The notes beneath the pieces are model-generated. The model saw only the letters and a list, made by a program, of their open reading frames with translations. It did not search any database and was not told the origin of the DNA. 64,000 bases of DNA from Coprinopsis marcescibilis (Eukaryota > Basidiomycota > Agaricomycetes > Agaricales > Psathyrellaceae), in assembly GCA_004369085.1 (NCBI GenBank), contig ML210170.1, positions 117,832-181,831 of the forward strand, read 5' to 3'. The translations under genes and the position numbers were made by a program. Positions 32,485 to 43,603 of the stretch are shown one piece after another. Numbering within the stretch: the first letter of the stretch is position 1; each line of letters starts with the position of its first letter.

Positions 32485-34101
32485 ATGTCGTTTACCTCAG
32501 GCACTCAGTTTCTTGAAACCAACGACATCGTTTTCCGAATCTCAATTTCCAACCCTAGGCCCATAGAACCAGAATTTATTCCTTTCCTTTCCAACAATAA
32601 TCCTCCTCCCGACGATCTCGTAAAGGCAGCTCGAACCAGAGCTGGACTACATACTCTCGCTCGCCAACACATTGCCTCTCAAATCGATGTGCTCAATCAG
32701 CGAGTGGCGGAACTACGACAATTGTCAACTCAGTTCGCCGATCTGGAGGACAATTACCTTTCAATCGCCTCGCCATTGAGGTCACTTCCCCCAGAGCTCA
32801 TGGTGGAGGTGGTCAAGCGGTGCTTCAACGATGATGGCGTTATGGATGAGGATGATCGTCTGACATTCATGCATCTCCGATATGTCAGTCGGAGATGGAG
32901 GGAAACATTGTTATCAACACATTACTTTTGGCGAGGATTGCGTGTTCGGAATGGGTGGGAGGTTGCCAACAAAATATCCAGCTGGTTTGATAAAGGCGGT
33001 CCTGACGCCCCCGTCATTTTGAGGATCGACCACTGGGCCCAACTAGGATCCAAACATCCAATATATGAAGAATCGTCAGCTTCGAGTCAGCGAATGAAAC
33101 TCATACTCAACTCCCAGCGACGGTGGAAGGAAATCAAAGTACCTGACAAGATGGATTTCTACGCTACCGACCGTTTCCTCCAAGGAATTGCTGTAACGAC
33201 ATTAGAACCCTGGGAAACCTGCGTTGCGCTTCGACTTCCCAAGTTCCACACTCGGGATTGGCCTTTCGCAAGAGAGGGTTCGAGGACATTTGCCAACATC
33301 CTTCCAAACCTGCAAGAATTGGAGTTAAAGATGTATGATACCATTTCTGAAGGCCCCATTTCGCACCCGAAGGTCTCCTATCTCCGGTTGAACTTGTCGG
33401 ATATCGTGGTGGTCGAAGGATTTCTCAGCTTCTTGACGAAGTTGCCAAATTTGCAGAAGTTGCGTCTCGAGAGTTTCGGTAGACCTTGTACGAACACCTA
33501 TCAAGAACAGGTTGTACTCCCGAGCGTTCGCCATCTCCAACTCATTGGTTCTGCTTCCGCAATCTATTACACTCGATACATCCGCCTGCCCAACCTCGAG
33601 ACATTCAAACTCGTTGCAGCCAGGCACAATCCGTCGACAAGTTCCCTCGAGCCTCTATTCAGTCTAGTGCGCGAGTCGCTTTTCCTCCGGACCATCGACA
33701 TCCGAGAGGTAGAGCTCAGTATTGCGTGCGTGGCGAGGATATTGGTAGATGCGTCAAATGGAGTGGAGGAGATCCGAATCACTGGCCCAGGGTGGTTCGT
33801 CTTTGGCGTTTTTATGGGTGGTGCAACTTCAGAATTTTGGGACGAAGACGTGCCTACTGGGCTGAAGAGGATATATCACCCATGCTTCGACCCAAAAGAT
33901 TTTGACATTCTGATCCGGTTCTTTATAAGGAGGAAGACAAGACTCGATCGGAGTGGACGCTTGGAGGGAATTCCGAGCCCAGTAGGTCAGATGGTTTCCA
34001 TCCTGTACGACGACGTTTCGAAGCTCGATGCAGGAAGCTACGCAGAACAGATTGAGCAGCTGCGGTGCTTGGGTGTGACGCTTTCGTCATCTTCATATTG
34101 A
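32485..34101 (+). CDS. F-box protein, family F3, tandem copy 2
   Basis: Intronless, 538 residues from the ATG at 32485 (MSFTSGTQFLETND). This start aligns with that of the neighbour, and both proteins have equal length. It has the coiled coil (IASQIDVLNQRVAELRQLST) and the F-box (LPPELMVEVVKRCF ... FMHLRYVSRRWRETLLSTHYFWRGL). SWFDKGGPDAPVILR, several leucine-rich repeats and LKRIYHPCFDPKDFDILIRFF follow. The F-box and C-terminal motif are better conserved between the two copies than the LRR part, as expected if the LRRs bind changing targets. Confidence 0.85.
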   Translation: MSFTSGTQFLETNDIVFRISISNPRPIEPEFIPFLSNNNPPPDDLVKAARTRAGLHTLARQHIASQIDVLNQRVAELRQLSTQFADLEDNYLSIASPLRSLPPELMVEVVKRCFNDDGVMDEDDRLTFMHLRYVSRRWRETLLSTHYFWRGLRVRNGWEVANKISSWFDKGGPDAPVILRIDHWAQLGSKHPIYEESSASSQRMKLILNSQRRWKEIKVPDKMDFYATDRFLQGIAVTTLEPWETCVALRLPKFHTRDWPFAREGSRTFANILPNLQELELKMYDTISEGPISHPKVSYLRLNLSDIVVVEGFLSFLTKLPNLQKLRLESFGRPCTNTYQEQVVLPSVRHLQLIGSASAIYYTRYIRLPNLETFKLVAARHNPSTSSLEPLFSLVRESLFLRTIDIREVELSIACVARILVDASNGVEEIRITGPGWFVFGVFMGGATSEFWDEDVPTGLKRIYHPCFDPKDFDILIRFFIRRKTRLDRSGRLEGIPSPVGQMVSILYDDVSKLDAGSYAEQIEQLRCLGVTLSSSSY

Positions 34102-34504
34102 AGTTGGGAAAATAACGATATCCCCCGAAACCTTTTTTACGAGTGATACATGATTGGATTAGAAGTATACTTTGTATCACAGTTGTATTTGTAGTCCCGC
34201 AGTACCCTTGGGCTCACATAATAGTCACACTAGCCCAACGTCCATAAACATACACGACATGTCCTGAACGTGTCCTAACTTCTTGTATCCTGAAACCATT
34301 TGACGAGCCCCTATCTCGGAGGGCCGTGCCAAACAAAGACAATTAAGTTGCTCGCGCTCACCAGTGCAGGTGCCCCTGCAAGTTCCAGCCCAATTCCAGC
34401 CGACGAACACAATTTGAACTAGTAGCGGCATACGGTCAGCTCTCAGAGGCCACCGCGACGAACACAACCGAACAAACTCTATGACCTCAAGAGACTGATC
34501 TACA
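34102..34504. other. intergenic before APC2
   Basis: Contains the 3' end of the F-box gene and the APC2 promoter. No extra gene seen. Confidence 0.4.
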
Positions 34505-37500
34505 ATGGCAACACCGGCTTTCAAGAACCAAATGGCGTCGAAATTCACGGATGCTTTCAATCGTTTGAATCGGGGGGAGCAAGGAATATCGGGGTTGATT
34601 ACCTGGAGTCAGGTGCGTATGCATCTTCTAAGAAACCTTTATGACTTTTGACGCGTCTCTAGGCTTGGACGACTGTGAATGAGTATTTGAAACCCAGGGA
34701 TATCAAGGACAGCCTTTATAGACGGCGTAAACGAAGTGAGTAGGCTTGTTATGGTCTGCAAGTGAAGCGGTCGAGCTTAAATGTCAAGACAAGGCAGACT
34801 TCGATGGAGCGAGAGCCGCCTTTGCGATTATTGTACGGTGTAGGCAGCTAGCGTTGGTCTTGGAGGCGTTCCTTGGTATGCACCTCTCACTGTTGCTTGA
34901 GTTAATATCTACGTTCTGACCAGCGGGTAACAGACGAAATCCGCAAAAACTTTCACCTCATTGAGTATGAGATCAACGAATACATGGTCCGATACGAGGT
35001 GTGTATGTTATACCGATTAATGGATTCAGTGGCATTGTTGACCATCGCAACAGAGGGACGAGAATGTCGAACTGATACGGATGTTGGTCTCAAGACTGCT
35101 GGATTGGTACAAAGCTTGGGCTCCTCCACCAGAGTGCGCATGCTCTTTAAAACTATGCGTTTTACTATTGCTAATACCTTGAACTCGTTCAGGCTCGGTC
35201 CAGGAGTTGCCGCTGATTACACCCTCGCTTTCCAGACACGGCTCTTCTCTGCTCTCCCGCCTTCATTCACATGTGGCTTCAAGTCTCTCTGCGCGTGGTG
35301 TCTCTCACCGGAAGAGTTCCCACCCTCGGACAGTCTCTCTGCGCTCACACCCAACATGGGTGTCGTGTGGCGGGATTTCGAAGCTCTGGGGCTGATCGAC
35401 CGTTATGAGAGTGTCATCGCGAGCGTTGGCTACGAGAGGATAGAGAAGCAAGTTGTGGAGGTGTGTGAGGGGAATTGGGCCAAGCCGATGATGGAGGAGC
35501 TGAGGAATTGGATGACTGCGAAAGTTGTGCCCTGGATGCTGCAGATTTACGCGAGGGGCGCGTCGAGCAGTGAGTGGATTACATTCTAATTGTTCAGTCG
35601 GTACTCATGGTTGAATTTTAGCGGAGGAGGCAAGGTCTATGTTGCAAGGCGTTGGGTCAAGATTCGATTTCCATATCAACAAGACGCTATGCGACCTACG
35701 GTACGGTCTCTCGTCGCACGCGTGGCATAATGGTACTGACTTGAGCATTTAGAACACGAGAAATATTTGATATCATCATCGATTTCCCCGACTCGATGGG
35801 TGCTCTTCAAGACCTCAAGGTTCGCCACTTGCCTGTTTATCACACAGTCCGTCTGATTGTTTCGCGTAGGAATGTCTACAACGAGTGGATCAACGTGGTG
35901 CATTGGTCAAAACGCTGCGGAAAGCGTCAGTGGGCCTTCCTTTTCGTGATCCTCCCTTTCTCATCTGTTGTTTTCCAGCAATGCCAAACGTCTACTACAT
36001 CCAGGTGCAGACACGAAGCTCATCCTCAGTCAGTATGTCGCGACGATCAAGTGTCTGCGCATCATCGACCCGCCAGGCGTGCTTTTGTTCAAGGTTGCCG
36101 ATCCTATACGAAGATACCTAAGGTTAGCCTCCTTTTCCGCCATCTATATTGTTGGTCTGTAAATATTGCGACGAGGAGGCTGACATGAGCTGGCAATGGC
36201 AGAGACCGACCTGATACCATCAGGTGTATTGTTGCCAGCTTAGTTGGTGACGAGGATAGCGGGGATTCACTGTTAGATGACAATGAACCCATACAACCGC
36301 TGCAGCAGTCGGAGACGGAGGATTACAGTGACCCGATGTGGGAACCTGAACCGATCGATGCTGGACCTGGTGCATTTTTGTCCCGCCATCCTGCCCTGAA
36401 CTGATACTGATTTGTATTCTACCACAGAATTCAGGACGAACAAGCCCAGCGATGTGATCAGCACGCTGGTCAGTATCTATGATTCGAAGGATCTGTTCGT
36501 GAAGGAACTCCAGGCGTTGCTTGCGCAGCGATTGTTAGCCATTCCCGAAGCAGAGATATATAAGGTTGAGCGGGAGGTATGAAACAAGTCGTGGTCTGCC
36601 GTCGACTTTCTACTGACGACGTCTCTCATACAGAGAAGGAACATTGAGATCCTCAAGATTCGATTTGGCGAGACGGCGTTGCAAGTGTGTGAGGTCATGT
36701 TGAGGGATATGACTGATTCGAGGAGGATGGACGGGTATCTCTATCGCAAGTGGAAAGTACGTGCTGTCCGCCATCGTTTTCGGCGTCCCTCGACTACTTT
36801 CTGGATGCTAATCATCACGCCCAGTCGACGATGCACCCGATAGTCATTTCAAAACATTTCTGGCCTGTCCTCGAGTCGAGCGACTTGATCATGCCCGGGC
36901 AGTTCCAGTCGATGCAGGAGTCGTACTCGAAAGAGTTTTCGCTTTTAAAGCCTGACAAGAAGCTTCGGTGGCTGCCGCATCTTGGGACGGTCACGATTGA
37001 GTTGGTTCTGCAGGATCGGAAGTTGGAAGTGGAGGTTCCGCCTTTGGAGGCCGCGGCGATCGAGCTATTCTCTCAGAAGGGTCTGTCATTTATCGTTGGG
37101 CTCCGAGAATCGGCGTTCCTGATTTGTGGTCTAGATACTTGGGTGGTGGACGATCTGTTGGCGTCTCTTGGGAACGTTGACCGTGCCTCAGTGGTGAAGG
37201 CACTGGCGACCTGGGTTAACATGGGGGTGTTGAAGGAAGCTGAAGAGAATGTGTTTGTGCTTCTTGAAGTTGCGGAGGAAATTGACGAGAATGCGGTTGT
37301 TGCGAGCAGTTTGTGTTAATTCATTGGTCCTCGGTGATTCGTTGGCTCATGCTTTTCTAGGTGCGCCATTACCGGCTGCTGGGCAGGCTATGGCTCCTAT
37401 ACAGACGTCGCAGCAGCAGCAGGCTGAGAAGATGCGTGTATATTGGAAGGTTCGTTTGTCTTTCTCATTTCCCTTCCTCTTTTCCTCCCCTACCTTTCTC

Positions 37501-37728
37501 CCTTCCTTTTTCGCGCGATCGAGCAAAAAGAGACTGATGATGCCCTTATAGTTCATAGAAGGAATGCTCAAGAATCTGGGTGGCCTACCGATTGATAGGA
37601 TACAGGCGATGCTCAAGTTTGTGGAGAATTATGATCAGTCGATTGAGCAGCTTGGAGCGTTTATGGAGGTCGCGAGGAGGGAGAATATGGTTGTGTGTCG
37701 GGATGGGGTTTGGAGGTTGAATACGTGA
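34505..37728 (+). CDS. APC2: anaphase-promoting complex subunit 2 (cullin)
   Basis: Cullin subunit of the nuclear APC/C ubiquitin ligase, which drives anaphase and mitotic exit. The ATG at 34505 starts MATPAFKNQMASKFTDAF. Many exons are separated by introns of about 50-60 nt. The N-terminal repeats are only weakly recognisable. The cullin homology region is clear: VSIYDSKDLFVKELQALLAQRLL, IEILKIRFGETALQVCEVML and MHPIVISKHFWPVL. It continues with YSKEFSLLKPDKKLRWLPHL, GTVTIELVLQDRKLEV and VPPLEAAAIELFSQKG. The last exon has the APC2-specific C-terminal domain (GGLPIDRIQAMLKFVENYDQ ... RENMVVCRDGVWRLNT), a winged-helix that binds the RING partner APC11. A conserved single-copy gene among accessory neighbours. 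Confidence 0.9.
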
Positions 37729-39083
37729 TTTGGAGGTTGTATTGGATATAATCGTACTCTATGTAAAAACCGAATGGTTTGAGTTGGATATGACGGACTA
37801 ATTTATAAATGATTCTTTCTTGCACGCGGCGGGCAGAGTGATGTCAAGTCGCGCGTCGGTGTGAATTGTCAAGCGATTTGCCATGTATTTGCCAGTGAGT
37901 CTGTCAACTGCCGCGCCAGACCCCGCCGCGGGCGCGCCCTCTGTGCCAAAGCAGGCCTCCCGCCTGATTTCGCGGGGATTCAGCCATTTGCCACTGTTAT
38001 TTGAGTCCCCTCTTACCAGATCTACCGCGGGTGCAAAATATCTCAAGCTTGCCATTTTTCCCATCGAGCTGAACCTTGAGCAACACTTCCATTCAAGGCT
38101 GGAGGCACCGGGCACCTGGAACAACAGATTGGGACCAACTGAGCAATTGAGGAGCTAAGAACGGCTTCCAGCTCCTACCTAATCACTCTCAAACTTAAAC
38201 GACCTGACGTTCTCATTTTCCAAGCTCCAGATATGACGAAGAAACTGGAGAATCGTAAGTACTGGTAGACCGAAATGTAGACTGTGACATGTGACATGAA
38301 TTGGTTCGGCTCGGTCCACCGTCATGCTGACGCGCGACTTGACAACACTTTGCTCGCCGTGTTATGTACTGAAATAGTATTAGTACTTGGCTTTCAAGTG
38401 TTCGGCCGTGACTGGGAAGGTGGCTGCGCCGCGTGATATGGTCTGTGTTGGGGCAGGCTTAGGCTCCGGGCGGCTTGCTTCTAACCACCATCAACAACAT
38501 CCATACCATCTCACCTTTTCTGCTGCACGTATCACGAGAGCCTAACCGTAAAAATTGTAAGTGAAGTCATCAGACGACTTGACGTCCTAATATCTCTCAA
38601 AATCAGGCATATGCGAAAAGAAGGCCCAGCCTCTGTCACTACTTGAAAATTCGTCTGAATTGTGATACTCCAGACAGAATGGCGCATTCCCGGTGACATT
38701 GTGAATATGTGACGATTTAAGGAAAGAGCGGGAGTGGCAACTGGCGCAGGCGACAGTAGAACGGACACATGTCCAATGGAATCCCCTATCATAGGTACCG
38801 TGTCTTCTAAGTTCTAGGCACATGTGTTCGGTTCGCATGAGCATTTGCGTCATAGATGGAGATACTTATGGGTTTAACAGATTTTTACCCCAGAGTCGAC
38901 TTGACCTTCGCCTCCTGACAAGACTTTTCAATAGTACCAAGCCAACGCAAACCTTGGCCATATTTTACTTCCCGGAAGGGCCCCTTCGGGTTTTTGCATC
39001 CGTTTTTCACACTTACCCCTTCCCCTGTCTCTTTCTTTTCTTCTGTGCGACCGTTTATGAGACGGTAGCTTGGACGTAGAGAG
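37729..39083. other. long intergenic region
   Basis: About 1.35 kb between APC2 and the antiporter. Several short open frames (for example 37883-38158) lack domains, coding bias or splice structure that I can support. A short ATG-led stretch at 38233 ends at a GTAAGT and could be a first exon or leader, but I cannot place a partner exon. No RNA gene seen. Confidence 0.4.
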
Positions 39084-42000
39084 ATGCCGGAGCTTTCTAG
39101 ACAAGTCATTTCGTTGTTTCAGAAGAGGGCGGCGTCGGAACCAGTGAGTGTCAGGCGATATCTTTCTGCCTATGGTCGACCTGACGCTGGTCAATTAGGG
39201 GGGTTTGCTGACTGGAAAGGACCCAACCGAATTCAATCCTACAGAACCTATTAGATTATGGATCGTACAGCTTGGTTCGTGTCTTTCGCTGCTCGCATCG
39301 CCAGCTGTGGGATCGAGAAAATACTCATGTCAGTTTGTTAGGTGTGATTATCCTCACTGCGACTTTACTCTCACTCGCACTACGCAAGCTACGACAACCA
39401 AAGGTTATCGCCGAAGTCTTGGGCGGAATTATTCTAGGTGCGTAGTGGGCTATCTGTCTCGTTCGGATTATTGATGCATCGCGCTTTCTCTCCTAGGCCC
39501 CACCGCGCTCGGTAATTTTCTCGAATACTGAATTTGTGCACTCACTCAGAGCACCCCATAGGTCGCATTCCCGGATTCACAGAACACATATTCCCCGCCG
39601 ACTCAAGGCCGTATCTCAGCCTCACAGCGAACATCGGCCTATGCCTCTTCCTCTTCCTCGTCGGCCTGGAAATCGACGGCAACGTCATAAAGCGTAATCT
39701 CCGCCTCTCTGCCATGGTCGCCCTCGCGGGGATGGTGATCCCATTCGGCATGGGAGCTGGGATCGCTGTACCGATCTACAACCGATTCATCGACCAAAGT
39801 GTGGAGTTTACCCACTTCATGCTATTCACTGGCGTGGCGTTCTCAATCACTGCGTTCCCCGTTCTGTGTCGGATTTTGACGGAATTGAAGCTGTTGGATA
39901 CGACAGTGGGGATCGTCGTATTGTCGGCTGGAGTCGGCAACGATATCAGTGTGTGACGGAGGTTGTTCTGTCGGAGTAATTTGATGCTAAAAACTCCTCT
40001 CTTCCAGTCGGATGGGTGCTTCTTGCCCTCAGTGTCGCTTTGGTCAACGCCGGATCTGGACTCACGGCCTTGTACATCCTGCTTGTATCTGTTGGATGGA
40101 CACTCTTTGTTCTATTCCCCGTCAAGTATGCGATGAAATGGTTGGCAAGAGTAACTGGAGCATGTACGTTTTTATTGGATTTACCGCCAATAGTCGATTA
40201 ATACCCCTGCAGTCGAAAGTGGACCATCACCCTTCTACATGACAGTAACGATCCTTGTTCTATTCGGGTCTGCCTTCTTCACAGATATAATTGGTGTTCA
40301 TGCTATCTTTGGTCCGTCATTTTTCCTATCTACGTGCAATCCTCCCTGGCTCATGACGAACGTTTCATTGTTTCCCTACTTTAGGGGCCTTTCTAGCTGG
40401 CCTCGTGGTGCCAAGGGAGGGTGGTCTCGCTATCACCCTAACAGAGAAGTTGGAAGACTTTGTCGCCATCATCTTCCTGCCACTTGTGAGATCTTGTCAA
40501 TTCTCTTCATCCTACCGAACGTGGGTGATTCACCATGATTACTGCAGTACTTTACCCTCTCAGGCCTATCGACAGATCTGGGCTTATTGGATGACGGTGG
40601 GTGTTTTATTCGGCTTGAAAGGGAAATCAGAAGTTCTGGTGCTTATCCTTTGGGTTTTGACAGGAATAACGTGGGCCTTCACTATCGCTGTTATCGTGAT
40701 GGCCTTTGTCGGCAAATTCGGTGGATGTTCCGTGGCCGCACGGTATGCTGCCGGGTTCAGTTGGAGGGAAGCCACAACTATCGGCTCGCTCATGAGTTGC
40801 AAGGGGTAGGTTCTTTTCTCATAACTGGACTGTACTCGCGTTGATCTTCTTGCATAGTCTTGTGGAACTTATCGTCCTCAATGTCGGCCTTTCAGCTGGC
40901 ATTTTGTCCCGGGTACGATGAGGCCGAGTCTAGATCCGCCATGACGTCATCACTGACTAGGCCCATTTCCCCAGCGCGTGTTTTCGATGTTCGTCCTGGA
41001 AGCTTTGGTTCTGACATTCGCCACCACACCCCTGGTCGAATGGCTCTATCCTCCCAAATTTCGCGTCCGCATCGCTGCGACTGGCGCCAACTTCAAGAAT
41101 GTGGCAGATGGCGAGAACGCTCCCAACGAGAAGCGTCCTGTTTCGCGTGACAGTCAGTCCAGGACAAGGTTTACTGTTGTACTCGACAAGTTTGAGCACC
41201 TTGGTGGGCTTATGGCGTTGGTTCAACTGCTGGCCCCGGCCCAGCCCATTCCGGAATACGACGAGAATATTAAGAAACGGCCCTCCGCCAGCAGCGTCCG
41301 CGACCTCGGAAGAAACCCACCCCAGGTCAACATCGACGCCCTGCGTCTTATCGAACTGTCGGATCGAGTGTCGGGAGTGATGAAGTCGAGCAAGGCGGAT
41401 GCGGTGTTGCAGAGTGACCCCTTGATGGCTGCGTTCAGGATGTTTAGCGTCCTGAACAACATCAATACGTCTCCTGCCTTGAGCATCGTCAAGTTTGACG
41501 ACCTCGCGTATAGCATCACGGAGCATGCGAGGAACTGCGGGTCGGACATGATTTTGGTCCCTTGGTCGCCTTTCACGAAGCACGGGTTGGCGGTTCCCGA
41601 CGGAGCTGGTGGTGAACCTGGAGCGAATGCAATCGCGTCACAGTCGCAGCAACCTACGGCCACTACGAAAGCTCCCAACAATCCTTTCGAGTTCCTGTTC
41701 AGGTCGGCATTGGGGGATAACCAGAACCTTCCGCAATCGGCTGTGCAGTCCCAGCTAATCCGGGGGGTGTTCTCCCAGGCCACTACGGACGTTGCGCTGT
41801 TCGTCGACCAGAGCATGGTCAACACCGACCCAAGCACATGCCATCATCTTTTCTTGCCTTTCTATGGAGGGCCTGATGATCGGTTGGCGTTGGAAATGGT
41901 TGTTCAGCTTTGCGAGAATCCAAGGATTAGTGCGACGGTGGTGAGAATCTCGAGGAGGGTTGAAGACGTGGAAGTTTCACCCACTGCGAATGTCGCTGCA

Positions 42001-42711
42001 GAAATAGCATCCCTGTCTTCCGTGAGTCTTGAGTCTTCGCCTGATGAAAGCTTGCTGATGCATTTTTTGCTGTAGGAAATACCCGGGGAGTACCCTGATA
42101 CATATTATGGTGCATTGTCGACACAGACGAAGCTACAGTCTGAGACTGCGGACAACATCACTTGGGCCAAATTTGCGGGAGGTGCTTCTAATGCCGGGAA
42201 TGTGGAGGACGATGCGAAATCGTCGCGGTCTCGAGCTTCGAATATGAATTCGAGGTTGACATTCAAGGAGATTTCGACGCAAGTTCCGTTGAGCACTGCG
42301 CTGCAAGAGGCCATCAAGCACAGTGACGTTACACCTGCCCACCATCACCGACGAAGCGAATCGGACGGGAAGGATAATTTGGCTGGAGGAGGAGGAGATG
42401 GGGATATTGTTGATGAATCGCCTTCCCTTGGACGTGAGCGCAAGTCGAGCCATGATTGTAACCTTTCGATAGACGAACGTCTTCCGCGCCGAAGTAAGCA
42501 CCGTGGACCTCTCATTATTGTGACAGGCCGTTCTAGACGATTGGCCGCGGAGAGTCATAGACAAGAGCTGGGCGAGTTGATGCAGACTTACGGGGATGTG
42601 GGTGCAGAGGTTAGAAAGGCGATTGGAGATGTTGCGACTGCGTTTTGCTGTGCTGGTGTTGGGGCTGCTGTTGTAGTTTTGCAGGCGTTTACTGGCGTGA
42701 CTGTTGATTGA
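39084..42711 (+). CDS. K+/H+ antiporter of the CPA2 family, Kha1-like
   Basis: Cation/proton exchanger of endomembranes, the fungal Kha1 group. The ATG at 39084 gives MPELSRQVISLFQKRA. After a first intron comes the family motif GGLLTGKDPTEFNPTEPIRLW, then about 12 hydrophobic segments. Clear signatures are LRKLRQPKVIAEVLGGIILG, ANIGLCLFLFLVGLEIDGNV, FTGVAFSITAFPVLCRILTE and VGIVVLSAGVGNDI. They continue with GVHAIFGAFLAGLVVPREGG, KLEDFVAIIFLPLYFTLSGL and ATTIGSLMSCKGLVELIVLN. A long soluble C-terminal part (from about 41050) has universal-stress-protein-like stretches (DDLAYSITEHARNCGSDMIL, TTDVALFVDQSMV), as in fungal relatives. Several small introns. The frame ends in a hydrophobic Ala/Val tail. 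Confidence 0.9.
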
Positions 42712-43603
42712 GAGTTTGAAAGTAATGGGACGGGACGGGGAAGGGGAAGGGGATGAAGAAGACAATAGCGTTCGGTTTGTGGCGATCTCAACATCGTTGC
42801 AGCCCTCTTTACGACTTTGACGATATCCGGACGGAAGACACGATTTCATGCGCTGCTCGACGATTGGTTCCTTTTTTAATTTGTTCTCCGATGCTAAATG
42901 GAAGTTTAAACTGTTATTTGTGTTAGGGTGCGGATGCCTGAAGTTTGAACGGTCCTCAAACAAATCTCTTTAACGTTGGACCATTTGCCCAGGATGTTGG
43001 TCTCCTCTGCTCTAAAGCTCGAAGTCATGGGAAAACTTCGGAAACTCAGCATCGCTTGAACCCGAGACTGACAACAGTCTTCCCTTCCAGAGTTGACTTT
43101 CGCCTTGCATGGCCGCATTTCCTTCGCTCGTGACCCACGCCCAGCTGTTTGCGAGTCTTCAAATGCTACTGGGCACACGCCACCAGCCTGCAAAAGGGTG
43201 GAAGAGCGGGCGAACGGCTGCGAACGGAGAATCTGCGCATGAATTCTTTACGCACCGAGTCCATGCATGGGTGGATGACTACTGGCAGCATATCAGCGCA
43301 GCATTCATGTAGGCGCCGAATACTTTGATTTCGCACCAATATCGTGGATTTGCACAGATTAGAGACGCGCTCAAGCTCTTTCCTAATCACCGAAATCCTC
43401 CTTGAACGACCTACGGTAAGCGGAGGGGCCGCTGTGGAGAGCCCGTCGTCAAGATGTCCCGAAGGTGCCTAGTGTACGTCTTCTGAACTTCTTCAAGTGG
43501 ACTTCGAGGGATTCCTCTCGAATTGTTTGATATGGCTGGGAGTATATATTTCCACCATTAGTGAGCGAACGAGTTTCTTTCGTGTCCCCGTCTTTCACTC
43601 ATC
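42712..43603. other. intergenic before the GH28 gene
   Basis: No convincing gene. The minus-strand frame over 42133-42963 is a shadow of the antiporter exon and its 3' flank. The last 80 bp before the ATG contain a TATATATT box (about 43543). Confidence 0.4.

Noticed and set aside
37883..38158. 91-codon frame between APC2 and the antiporter
   Set aside because: No domain, no splice structure and no paralogue; not distinguishable from chance.
42133..42963. 276-codon minus-strand frame
   Set aside because: It is the complement of the antiporter's last exon and 3' flank; the antiporter frame has clear homology and this one none.
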